NCBI GenBank assembly: GCA_963702935.1
Contig: OY969772.1
Location: 1,240,001 to 1,304,000, forward strand
Source of the DNA: DAOTWA01 sp963702935
GTDB taxonomy: Bacteria; Chloroflexota; Anaerolineae; Anaerolineales; Anaerolineaceae
Reading direction: 5' to 3'
Length of the DNA stretch: 64,000 nucleotides
In this document: positions 34,799 through 42,246 of the stretch, in pieces
Layout: the number at the start of each line of letters is the position of its first letter
Numbering within the stretch: position 1 is the first letter of the stretch
Position numbers and translations under genes: made by a program
Notes under the pieces: generated by a model
Databases searched by the model: none
The model's input: the letters and a program-made list of their open reading frames with translations, nothing else
What the model was told of the DNA's origin: nothing

Positions 34799-35596
34799 TT
34801 ACAACGGGCGTTGCCGGTAATCCCCCAATTCCTCCGCGGATAAATCCTCCGGCCTTACCAGGCGATAATGCTTTTCAGCCGTCACACGAATGCCATCCGC
34901 GCTCTGCTCGAACTCGAACAGGGCGATGCCTTCTCCCCCCACGAACTGCGCGGCGATGGATCTGCAGATCAGCAAGGGAAATTTAGCCTGGCACATGGCA
35001 AAATCTTGCTCGATTTGCACGATACCGACTTTGTCATTTTTCCCCTTGGCCTGCACGGGCAACACGTAATGCGCGCCGCGTTTATCGAGGCCGACGTAGA
35101 TCTCGTCCGTTTCCACCTGGCCGATCCCGGCCACGGCTGTGCGCAAATGATTCTGGAGCGAATAGCAGGTCAATCCTGTGAAAATGTCGATCAGGCGGTT
35201 GTAGCGCAGCTTTGCCAACAGGGCCTGCTCGTCATTCAACGCGTAGCGATTGATGATTCCCGGCGTCGCATCCGGGATCTTGGTCTCGGCCAGCAAGGGA
35301 GCCGGCATGATGATCGCCTGAGGCACCAGCACGAACCTGTATTGTCCTCGCCCGGCCGGCCGGATGATCCACTCAAAATCCCGGGGAGACTTTTCTAAAA
35401 TACTCCTGGGCAATTCGCTCCGGTAGCGAAAGGAGTACAGCAGGTCGCCCAGGTTCTTCGGCAATACAATGCCCAAAGCTTGCGCCGCTTCGACGATTTC
35501 TGCCCGGTCGAACAGGAATTCGCGCGTCCCGGCTTGATAATGCCTGGTAAATACGGCTTCGATGAGCTGGATGTAGCGGTTTTGCGCCTTTGCCAT
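34799..35596 (-). CDS. candidate type II restriction endonuclease
   Basis: A 265-residue protein of no family I can name, starting directly after the stop of a DNA methyltransferase (TAA followed by ATG, no gap). Residues ~165-190 read QVETDEIYVGLDKRGAHYVLPVQAKGKND, which fits a PD-(D/E)xK nuclease core in the form D/E ... QAK. The N-terminal half (YIQLIEAVFTRHYQAGTREFLFDRAEI, NLGDLLYSFRYRSELP) looks like a DNA-binding winged-helix region. The methyltransferase partner and motif make it the cognate restriction enzyme by inference; no specificity can be given. Confidence 0.65.
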   Translation of the reverse strand: MAKAQNRYIQLIEAVFTRHYQAGTREFLFDRAEIVEAAQALGIVLPKNLGDLLYSFRYRSELPRSILEKSPRDFEWIIRPAGRGQYRFVLVPQAIIMPAPLLAETKIPDATPGIINRYALNDEQALLAKLRYNRLIDIFTGLTCYSLQNHLRTAVAGIGQVETDEIYVGLDKRGAHYVLPVQAKGKNDKVGIVQIEQDFAMCQAKFPLLICRSIAAQFVGGEGIALFEFEQSADGIRVTAEKHYRLVRPEDLSAEELGDYRQRPL

Positions 35597-36970
35597 TTAA
35601 TGTTTTTCCCCTCCGGGCCAGCGTAACACGACCACCTCTTCCCGCAATTGTTCTTTCGTGGCAGTTGCGAACCGCGTGCGGAACAGGTCCACCTGCACAA
35701 GCTCGTAACCCAACGCCTGGGCGATGTCCGCCAGCAGCTCGCCGGTACGGATCATCACCCGCAGATAGGAAGCCTGGTCTCCCACCACGTAGGCCAGTTG
35801 AGCGCCCGGGCGCAGCACGTTGCGCAGATCGTCCAGATGGCGCGCCATTCCCCCAAAATAGAGCTTCGTCACGCGCCCGTACATACGCTCGAAGCCCGAC
35901 GTTTTGCCAAGCTCTTGCCGGCGCGCCTCGATCGAGGCCGCGATGCGCTGGATTTCCGGGTGTTCGGCCACCCAACGGTCATCGTCGTCTTCCTTGTAAA
36001 TGCCCCGGGTATTGGAGCGCACCAGCCCTTTCTTGAATTGGCGCAGCTCCGCTTTGTTGTGGATGAATCCCAGGAGCACCGATTCCAGACGCGTGGTCCG
36101 TGTGTAGTCTTTTTCGTTGGGGTAGGGCGGAGAAGTGATGACCCCGTCCACCGAGCTGCGCTCCAGGATCGCGCCGATGCGCCTGGCATCCGCCAACATA
36201 GCCCGAGAATCCGGGTGGGCCCTGCCTGAAACCGAGGAAAGATCCCTGGCCATATTTTCGACCTCGGATAACCAGCAAGCCACGACGGGCACGTTAGCCT
36301 TAATCTTCCCCACCCCCACTTCCGGCCCGAAATGAAGGTTGCCGATCTTGTACACCAGGGCATTGGCTAAGGCCAGGAGGAAATGCTTATATTCACGCTC
36401 GCCCTGGAACTTTTTGATCTCATCCAGCAAGACGAGGGTCTTGTGCAGCGGGAGTGGGCTGATCGAGTTTGTCAGCAGCAGGCTGGCGGCTTCAGGCTCC
36501 AGGCTCCTTAGGGGAAAGTCCTCGCTTTGAGCCTCGAAGATCTGGTTGTCTTCGATGCCTTGCTCGTGGAGGAAGGCCAGCGTGGCATCCGCGATCTCCT
36601 GCGCCCTCGCAGAGAAGCGGCCGGCATCGATTTCCCAATCCACCTTGGTGGCGCTGGCAAAATGGGCAAACGGGTTGGCTTCTACGCCGATGGATGGAAC
36701 GCCGTTTCGCCTGGCCTCGACCAGTGTGGTGCCCGTGCCGCAGAATGGGTCGAGCACCATGGAATGCTCGTCGAGTCCGAACTTTTGCAAATAATCCCGC
36801 ACCAGGTGAGGGGGAAAGGACAACACGAAGCGATACCAGTCGTGGAAGGCTTTGTCTTCCACGTCCAAGCGGTTGGCTTGCCCGTTCGAGCGCGTCTTCT
36901 CCTCTTTGGGCAAACCATCGGGGGTTGCCGGCGAAAAAGGCAGATTCAACTGGGTCACGTGTGCGGTCAT
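35597..36970 (-). CDS. site-specific DNA methyltransferase (adenine-N6 or cytosine-N4)
   Basis: The 457-residue SAM-dependent methyltransferase has motif I MVLDPFCGTGTTLVEARR (about residues 71-88), acidic partner GVEANPFAHF, and catalytic motif IV VITSPPYPNEKDYT (about 283). The C-terminus carries motif VIII-like ...AQLAYVVGDQASYLRV and LVQVDLFRTR. TSPPY points to N4/N6 amino methylation. It forms a two-gene R-M-like unit with the downstream endonuclease candidate. A MTAHVTQLN start at 36970 is used; no strong Shine-Dalgarno was seen. Confidence 0.88.
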   Translation of the reverse strand: MTAHVTQLNLPFSPATPDGLPKEEKTRSNGQANRLDVEDKAFHDWYRFVLSFPPHLVRDYLQKFGLDEHSMVLDPFCGTGTTLVEARRNGVPSIGVEANPFAHFASATKVDWEIDAGRFSARAQEIADATLAFLHEQGIEDNQIFEAQSEDFPLRSLEPEAASLLLTNSISPLPLHKTLVLLDEIKKFQGEREYKHFLLALANALVYKIGNLHFGPEVGVGKIKANVPVVACWLSEVENMARDLSSVSGRAHPDSRAMLADARRIGAILERSSVDGVITSPPYPNEKDYTRTTRLESVLLGFIHNKAELRQFKKGLVRSNTRGIYKEDDDDRWVAEHPEIQRIAASIEARRQELGKTSGFERMYGRVTKLYFGGMARHLDDLRNVLRPGAQLAYVVGDQASYLRVMIRTGELLADIAQALGYELVQVDLFRTRFATATKEQLREEVVVLRWPGGEKH

Positions 36971-37049
36971 CGACTACGCCTGGTTTCCAATTCTTGGTGC
37001 TAGAGTCGTTTAAAGTATACCCTGAAAAAATCGTTCTACCTTCGCCACC

Positions 37050-37074
37050 TCGTTCCACGCTCTCCGTGGAACGA
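37050..37074. repeat. 'CGTTCCACGCTCTCCGTGGAACG' hairpin
   Basis: CGTTCCAC-GCTCTCC-GTGGAACG is a perfect 8-bp stem. The same element is part of the longer repeats at 39975-39998 and 46048-46072 that bracket the type III R-M unit. Confidence 0.8.
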
Positions 37075-37123
37075 CTCTTGCGGCCGACGCTCTGTCGGGG
37101 TCGCTGCAATCCTCAATCAGCAA

Positions 37124-37993
37124 TCAACAATCTAAAATCCCCTTCCCCGCTACGAACAACTCCAGCGACCCCAGCCCCGCCCCCGAGACGATCAGCGCCA
37201 TGGCCGCCGCCGAGACCCAGGTCAGCGGCTTGCCCCCCAGCAGCACCAGGATCAGCGTGGAGGCCAGCGGCGTCAGATAGGCCAGCGAGCCGATCAGGCG
37301 CGGGTCGCCGCGCTTGAGGGCCGCGTCCCAGGTGAAAAAGGCCAGCCCCAGCGGCCCCACCCCCATCAGCGCCAGGGTGATCCAATCCGCCGCCGTCAGG
37401 GCAGGCAAGTCGCCGCCCGCCCCGCTCAGCGCGAACACGCCCAACGAGAGCAGGCCGGCCAGCAGGCAAAAGCCCCCCACCGCCCCGGTCGGAAAGGGTG
37501 GCAGGCGCTTGGTCAGCAGCGAATAGCTCGACCAGGTGAGGGCTGCCCCGGCGGCCAGCAGGTAGCCGCCCAGATGGGCCGGGTCGGGGTGGAAATTCCC
37601 GCCCGTGACGATGAGGGCCACCCCGCAGAAAGCGATCAGCCCGCCCAGCAGGTGATGCCGCCGCAGCCGGAAGCCCGGCAAGAACACCGGCGAGAGCAGC
37701 ACGATCAACAGCGGCCACAGGTAGTTGATCAGATTGGCGTCCACCACCGGCGCGTAGCGGAAAGAGGTGAACAGCAGGAAATGGTAGCCGAACAGCCCGG
37801 CCACCCCCACTCCCAGCGTCTTCCAGGGCACGCGCCAGGCGCGCATCCGATAGGCCCCCACCAGCCCGCCGATGCACAGGCCGATGCCGATCACCAGGAA
37901 GGCCGGCAGGTGGATCAGGCGGTTGCTCAAATACGCCAGGAAGCTCCATAGCGCGATGGTGACCAGGGCGAGTAACGTGGCCGAGCCCGGCAT
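37124..37993 (-). CDS. EamA/DMT-superfamily transporter
   Basis: About 289 residues with ten hydrophobic segments in two EamA halves (LLALVTIALWSFLAYLSNRL ... and GYLLAAGAALTWSSYSLLTKR ...). Typical drug/metabolite transporter of the inner membrane; substrate not assignable. The start MPGSATLLALV at 37993 is chosen because AGAGGGAACCTT precedes it; an earlier frame start at 38098 would add a charged tail unlike the family. Confidence 0.85.
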   Translation of the reverse strand: MPGSATLLALVTIALWSFLAYLSNRLIHLPAFLVIGIGLCIGGLVGAYRMRAWRVPWKTLGVGVAGLFGYHFLLFTSFRYAPVVDANLINYLWPLLIVLLSPVFLPGFRLRRHHLLGGLIAFCGVALIVTGGNFHPDPAHLGGYLLAAGAALTWSSYSLLTKRLPPFPTGAVGGFCLLAGLLSLGVFALSGAGGDLPALTAADWITLALMGVGPLGLAFFTWDAALKRGDPRLIGSLAYLTPLASTLILVLLGGKPLTWVSAAAMALIVSGAGLGSLELFVAGKGILDC

Positions 37994-38139
37994 AAGGTTC
38001 CCTCTCTGCATGCATAGTGTGACGGCGAACGCCTGTAGTATAAAGCCGCTCGCGCCAGAGCGCAATCGAAGCCGGCTCTCCCGGCTTTGCGAGATCAATG
38101 CGCCGGAGCGGAGCCAGGCGAGAAACCCCTCGTCCCAAA

Positions 38140-38168
38140 TTGACTATTGTTGGCTAATTTGTTATATT
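38140..38168 (+). promoter_or_regulatory. sigma-70 promoter of the BON-domain gene
   Basis: TTGACT (38140-38145), 17-bp spacer, TATATT (38163-38168), about 90 bp upstream of the ATG at 38266. Confidence 0.7.
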
Positions 38169-38265
38169 ATGTCTACCTTATTCCATCGAAACCCTTTCAA
38201 CGCCAACTGCCGGATGTTCAGGTTTTTTCCCCTCGAGCTGCACTGGGGGAGAAAGGAAAATACCG

Positions 38266-38790
38266 ATGCCAAGCAGTTTTTTAGATTCGGATGGAGCGGC
38301 CTTCTTTTCCGGGATCGGACCGCGCCAGGTGAGCGGCGCGCCGCGCCCCGTCGCCGACGAGGTGGCGCGGCGCATGGCTCTCAGCGACGGGCTGGACGCC
38401 CGAGAAGTATCCATTGAAATCGCGGGAAACGCCATAACCCTGAAGGGCTCCGTGCCCCTGCCGGAAATGGCCAGCCTGGCAGCGGAGATCGCCGCCTCGG
38501 TGGCCGGCGTGCGCATCATCAGCAACCAATTACAGATCATTCTGCAAGGCCCGCCGCAACCCTCTCCCGGCCCGGACGAAGAGGACAGCGGCACGCACGG
38601 CGCAGGCGGCGGCCCGGATTCCTACGAAGGGCTGGCGAAATACCTGAGAAGAGGCGGGCCGGACGTCGACCTGGGAGAGACCGGCGGCCCGCACGGCCCC
38701 GGCGACGGCCCGGACGTGAACGCCAGGCGCCAGAATTACCTGGGAACGCACGGCCCCGGCGGCGGGCCGGATACCGATCTCGACGTTTAG
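38266..38790 (+). CDS. BON-domain protein with Gly/His/Pro-rich repeat tail
   Basis: The 174-residue protein has a BON domain at about residues 28-90 (VADEVARRMAL, VSIEIAGNAITLKGSVPLPEMASLAAEIAASVAGV, IISNQLQI). A tail follows with three or four degenerate G-T/P-H-G-x-G-G-G-P-D units (GTHGAGGGPDSY, GGPHGPGDGPDVN, GTHGPGGGPDTD). There is no signal peptide. BON domains bind lipids or peptidoglycan-associated structures in other proteins. The tail's spaced His/Asp could bind metal, which is speculation. Start after AAAGGAAAATACCG. Confidence 0.75.
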   Translation: MPSSFLDSDGAAFFSGIGPRQVSGAPRPVADEVARRMALSDGLDAREVSIEIAGNAITLKGSVPLPEMASLAAEIAASVAGVRIISNQLQIILQGPPQPSPGPDEEDSGTHGAGGGPDSYEGLAKYLRRGGPDVDLGETGGPHGPGDGPDVNARRQNYLGTHGPGGGPDTDLDV

Positions 38791-38872
38791 GCGCGATGGC
38801 CGCTTGCACCTACCTTCGCGCCAGGCCAATGCGCGCCCATCCTCCAGAATCCAGCCCGGCGAGGCTTAGCGT

Positions 38873-39871
38873 ATGAAGCTCCCTTTCGATCTCAGCCTGA
38901 AGTTCATCTTCCGCGTCTTGCTGCCCGGCCTGTTCGCGGCCCTGGGCCTGCTGCCCTGGATGGAAACGGCCCTGAAATTCTTCCAGGCCGAGAATTACGC
39001 CGATCCCGTCTTCGTGGGGCTGATCTTGCTGAGCGGCTACCTGATCCTGCTGCTGGACATGCACATCTACATGCTCTTCGAGGGCCGGCGCTGGCCGGAA
39101 GGGCCGCGCAAGTTTTTCACGGGGCGCGAGGCGGCCCGGCTGGCGAAATTAATGCGCATAGATGAGGCTTACTCCAAGAAGGATCCCCAGGTCAGCCTGT
39201 CTCAATACAACGAAGCCTGGTCGGACATGCGCCAGTTCCCGCTGGACAAGGACGGGCGGCCCGAGGCGCAGTACCCCACCCGCCTGGGGAATCTGATCGC
39301 CGCCTTCGAGGAGTATCCCCACAGCCGCTACGGCATGGACTTCGTCTTCTACTGGCCGCGCCTGTGGATGAAGATCGACAAAGACCTGCGCGAGGAGATC
39401 GACAGCAGCCAGGCGCAGGCCGACAGCGCCCTGTATACCACCGCCGTGCTGTACTTCGACGGGCTGATGTTCCTGGTCTACGCCGGGTTGAAGGCCCTGG
39501 GCGTGAGCGGCATCGGCGTCGTGGACGGCCTCTCCCTGGTGGCGCTCTTGCTGATCGCGCTGGCGGCTTTCCTGGGCGGGCGCCTGCTGTATCGCATCTC
39601 GCTGTACACGCACAACGCTTATGGGGAATTGTTCAAGGCGGCCTTCGACCAGTTCAACCAGGAGGTCGATTTCGAGGGCGTGGTGCGCGAGGTGGCCGAG
39701 ATCACCGGCAATTCCTGGCTGGCGGACGAGCCGGCCGGCCAGCGCCGCCGCGCCGCCTGGCTATATTTGCAGTACTACCGCGTGCGCCCCGACGGCGACC
39801 GGCCCTCCATCCCCGTGCCCCAGGCCCGGAAAGAGCGCCAGAAACAGGGCGACGGCCGCGCCGGCTCCTAG
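38873..39871 (+). CDS. membrane protein of unknown function (332 aa)
   Basis: Hydrophobic segments are at about residues 10-28, 44-64, 197-215 and 222-243. A ~125-residue charged region lies between the pairs (FEGRRWPEGPRKFF ... EEYPHSRYGMDFVFYWPRLWM), and a soluble tail follows (about 245-332). No enzymatic motif was recognised. The gene follows the BON gene by 82 bp, so they may be co-expressed. The stop abuts the left copy of the repeat that brackets the type III R-M unit. Confidence 0.7.
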   Translation: MKLPFDLSLKFIFRVLLPGLFAALGLLPWMETALKFFQAENYADPVFVGLILLSGYLILLLDMHIYMLFEGRRWPEGPRKFFTGREAARLAKLMRIDEAYSKKDPQVSLSQYNEAWSDMRQFPLDKDGRPEAQYPTRLGNLIAAFEEYPHSRYGMDFVFYWPRLWMKIDKDLREEIDSSQAQADSALYTTAVLYFDGLMFLVYAGLKALGVSGIGVVDGLSLVALLLIALAAFLGGRLLYRISLYTHNAYGELFKAAFDQFNQEVDFEGVVREVAEITGNSWLADEPAGQRRRAAWLYLQYYRVRPDGDRPSIPVPQARKERQKQGDGRAGS

Positions 39872-39998
39872 CAGGGGCGAAGCATTCGGAGGTCAAGCCC
39901 CCTTGGGCAGACCGGCTCGCCTTCCGAATGCTTCGCCCCTGCGCCAGAAATCTGCGGACTTCGACGGTTTCACCTCGTTCCACAGTCTCCGTGGAACG
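39871..39998. repeat. left long repeat flanking the type III R-M unit
   Basis: The palindromic arms AGGGGCGAAGCATTCGGA (39873-39890) and its complement (39923-39940) enclose a 32-bp loop. They are followed by GCCAGAAATCTGCG and the CGTTCCAC...GTGGAACG hairpin. The right copy at 45945-46072 has the same arms and tail, but its loop is the exact reverse complement. Confidence 0.85.
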
Positions 39999-40274
39999 TT
40001 CCCTGCCGCCGCTCCGCCGCGATTGTGTAGGGCGGGTTTCCAAACCCGCCTCCCCTGGCGCCGTCCCAAGAAACGAAATCTCATCGCAAAGCCTTGCGAT
40101 CGCACGGCATCCCTTCGGGGAAGGGTTGCCTTAAGACCCACGCGCCCTCACAAGGCTTACAATCATAGCCAACCTGCCTTTTAGCCAGGCTTATTTTTGC
40201 TTTCGGAATCGCATTGCCCGAAACCCGCGAATCCTGTAGAATCACATCATCAAACCAAACTAAGGAAATCATCC
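39999..40274. repeat. repeat-filled spacer upstream of mod
   Basis: GTAGGGCGGGTTTCCAAACC with CGCC (about 40026-40050) is followed by CAAAGCCTTGCGATCGCACG and TCACAAGGCTTACAATC words. No gene or consensus promoter was recognised; AAGGAAATCATCC precedes the mod ATG. Confidence 0.6.
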
Positions 40275-42242
40275 ATGACCGAGCTCACCTGGGAAGGCAA
40301 ATACGACCAGGACGGGCGCCGCGTCGCGCCCCTGCGCGTCGCACTGCCCTTCCAAACCGTCGAGACCGTCAACGAATCCGCCCAGCAGCGCCAGCACATG
40401 CTCGACCTGTTCAACGCCGGGCGCGATCCTGACTGGCGCAACCGCCTCGTCTGGGGCGACAAGAAATACGTGCTCCCCTCCCTCCTGGACGAGTTCGCCG
40501 GCCAGGTCAATTTGATCTACATCGACCCGCCCTTCAACGTCGGCGCGGACTTCTCCTTTACCGCCTCCATCCCTGACGACCCTGACACCGCAGAAGATGA
40601 AAGCGCCTCCTTCGTCAAAGAGCCTTCCGCCATCGAGATGAAAGCCTACCGCGACACCTGGGGACGTGGGTTGGATTCCTATTTGCAGTGGTTCTATGAA
40701 ACGGTTGTGTTGCTGCGTGAGCTTTTGGCCGAGGATGGCAGTATTTATGTGCACTTGGATTGGCATGTTGGCCATTATGCCAAAACGGTATTAGATGAGG
40801 TTTTTGGAATAAATAATTACCAAAGTGAGGTTATTTGGCAAAAGGTTCGGGTCTCAAAATCACAGAGTACAGGCTTTGGGAATGTTCATGATGTAATTTT
40901 TTTCTACAGTAAAGGCGAAAATTATAATTTCATTCCACAATACATTGATTACCCAGAAACATATAAAAAAAGCCATTACGGGTTAGTTGAGGAGAAATCA
41001 GGACGGAGGTACGGCCTTTGGGACTTTACTCAAGCAGGTAGCGGTCCAGCCAGACGATTTGGAGATAAGATTCTCGATCCACCGCCGAGTAAACACTGGA
41101 TTTGGTCGCAAGACAAAATTGATGTTGCGATGAATGAGGGCAAGATAGCCTTTACTGCTAGCGGTACACCGCGCTTAAAACGATATCTTGATGAAGCTAA
41201 AGGAAATTTTATTGAAGATATTTGGACAGACGTTTACGATGTAAATGCTGTTGCGAGAGAACGAACTGGTTACGATACCCAAAAACCCGAAGCCCTTTTG
41301 GAACGCATCCTCAAAGCCTCTTCCAACGAAAATGATCTTGTATTGGATTGTTTCGTCGGCTCCGGCACCACTACCGCCGTCGCCGAAAAACTCAACCGCC
41401 GCTGGATCGCCTGCGATTTGGGGCGCTTCGCCATCCACACCACCCGCAAGCGCCTGCTGGGCATTCCGGGCGTGCGCCCCTTCGTCGTCCAGAATCTGGG
41501 CAAGTACGAGCGCCAGGCCTGGCAGGCAACAGAATTCAAGCAAACGGACGTGCAGCAAAGATACCGCGAGTTCATCCTTGACCTCTATCACGCCCGGCCC
41601 ATCACCGGTTATACCTGGCTGCACGGCCTCAAGGCCGGGCGCCTGGTGCACGTGGGCGGCGTGGACGCGCCCATCTCCACCGGCGACGTGGCCGCCATCG
41701 TCGCTGAGTTCCGCCGCGCCGTGGGCACCGGCCAGGACGCTCCCCAAACCAACGGCGTGGACGTTCTGGGCTGGGATTTCGCCTTCGAGCTGAACGAGGT
41801 CGCCCGCCAGCAGGCCGCCCTGGCCAACGTGGCCCTGCGCTTCCTGCGCGTGCCGCGCGACGTGATGGACAAGCGCGCCGTCGAGCAGGGCGACATCCAC
41901 TTCTTCGAGCTGGCCGCCCTGTCAGTGGAAGTCAACCTGAAGGGCCGCGAGCTCACCCTGGCCCTGGCCGATTTCGTCATCCCGCCCGACGACGTTCCGC
42001 AAGACGTGCAGCGCGCCATCAAGCACTGGTCGCAGTGGATCGATTATTGGGCCGTGGATTGGGACTACCAGGGCGATGCCTTCCATAACCAGTGGCAGAC
42101 CTACCGCACCCGCCAGGATCCCAATTTGCAGAAATCTTGCGTGCATACCTACCCGGAAGCGGGGGAATACACCATCGTGGTCAAAGTGATCGACATCCTT
42201 GGCAATGACACCACCAAGAGTGTCCAGGTGAAAGTGGGGTAA
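40275..42242 (+). CDS. mod: type III R-M modification subunit (Mod)
   Basis: A ~655-residue beta-class N6-adenine methyltransferase: catalytic motif IV LIYIDPPFNVGADF (about residues 83-96) precedes the SAM-binding motif LDCFVGSGTTTAVAEKL, with the recognition region between. The C-terminus has a PKD-like strand pair (HTYPEAGEYTIVVKVIDILGNDTTKS). Bases ~40675-41345, covering the recognition region, are visibly AT-richer than both ends, suggesting replacement by transfer. Start MTELTWEGKYD at 40275; the upstream extension is in repeat DNA. res follows by 4 bp. Confidence 0.92.
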   Translation: MTELTWEGKYDQDGRRVAPLRVALPFQTVETVNESAQQRQHMLDLFNAGRDPDWRNRLVWGDKKYVLPSLLDEFAGQVNLIYIDPPFNVGADFSFTASIPDDPDTAEDESASFVKEPSAIEMKAYRDTWGRGLDSYLQWFYETVVLLRELLAEDGSIYVHLDWHVGHYAKTVLDEVFGINNYQSEVIWQKVRVSKSQSTGFGNVHDVIFFYSKGENYNFIPQYIDYPETYKKSHYGLVEEKSGRRYGLWDFTQAGSGPARRFGDKILDPPPSKHWIWSQDKIDVAMNEGKIAFTASGTPRLKRYLDEAKGNFIEDIWTDVYDVNAVARERTGYDTQKPEALLERILKASSNENDLVLDCFVGSGTTTAVAEKLNRRWIACDLGRFAIHTTRKRLLGIPGVRPFVVQNLGKYERQAWQATEFKQTDVQQRYREFILDLYHARPITGYTWLHGLKAGRLVHVGGVDAPISTGDVAAIVAEFRRAVGTGQDAPQTNGVDVLGWDFAFELNEVARQQAALANVALRFLRVPRDVMDKRAVEQGDIHFFELAALSVEVNLKGRELTLALADFVIPPDDVPQDVQRAIKHWSQWIDYWAVDWDYQGDAFHNQWQTYRTRQDPNLQKSCVHTYPEAGEYTIVVKVIDILGNDTTKSVQVKVG

Positions 42243-42246
42243 ATCC

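Noticed and set aside
40197..40274. Extended N-terminus of Mod from an upstream ATG
   Set aside because: The extra 26 residues come from repeat DNA, and the ATG at 40275 has a better ribosome-binding site and family-like start.
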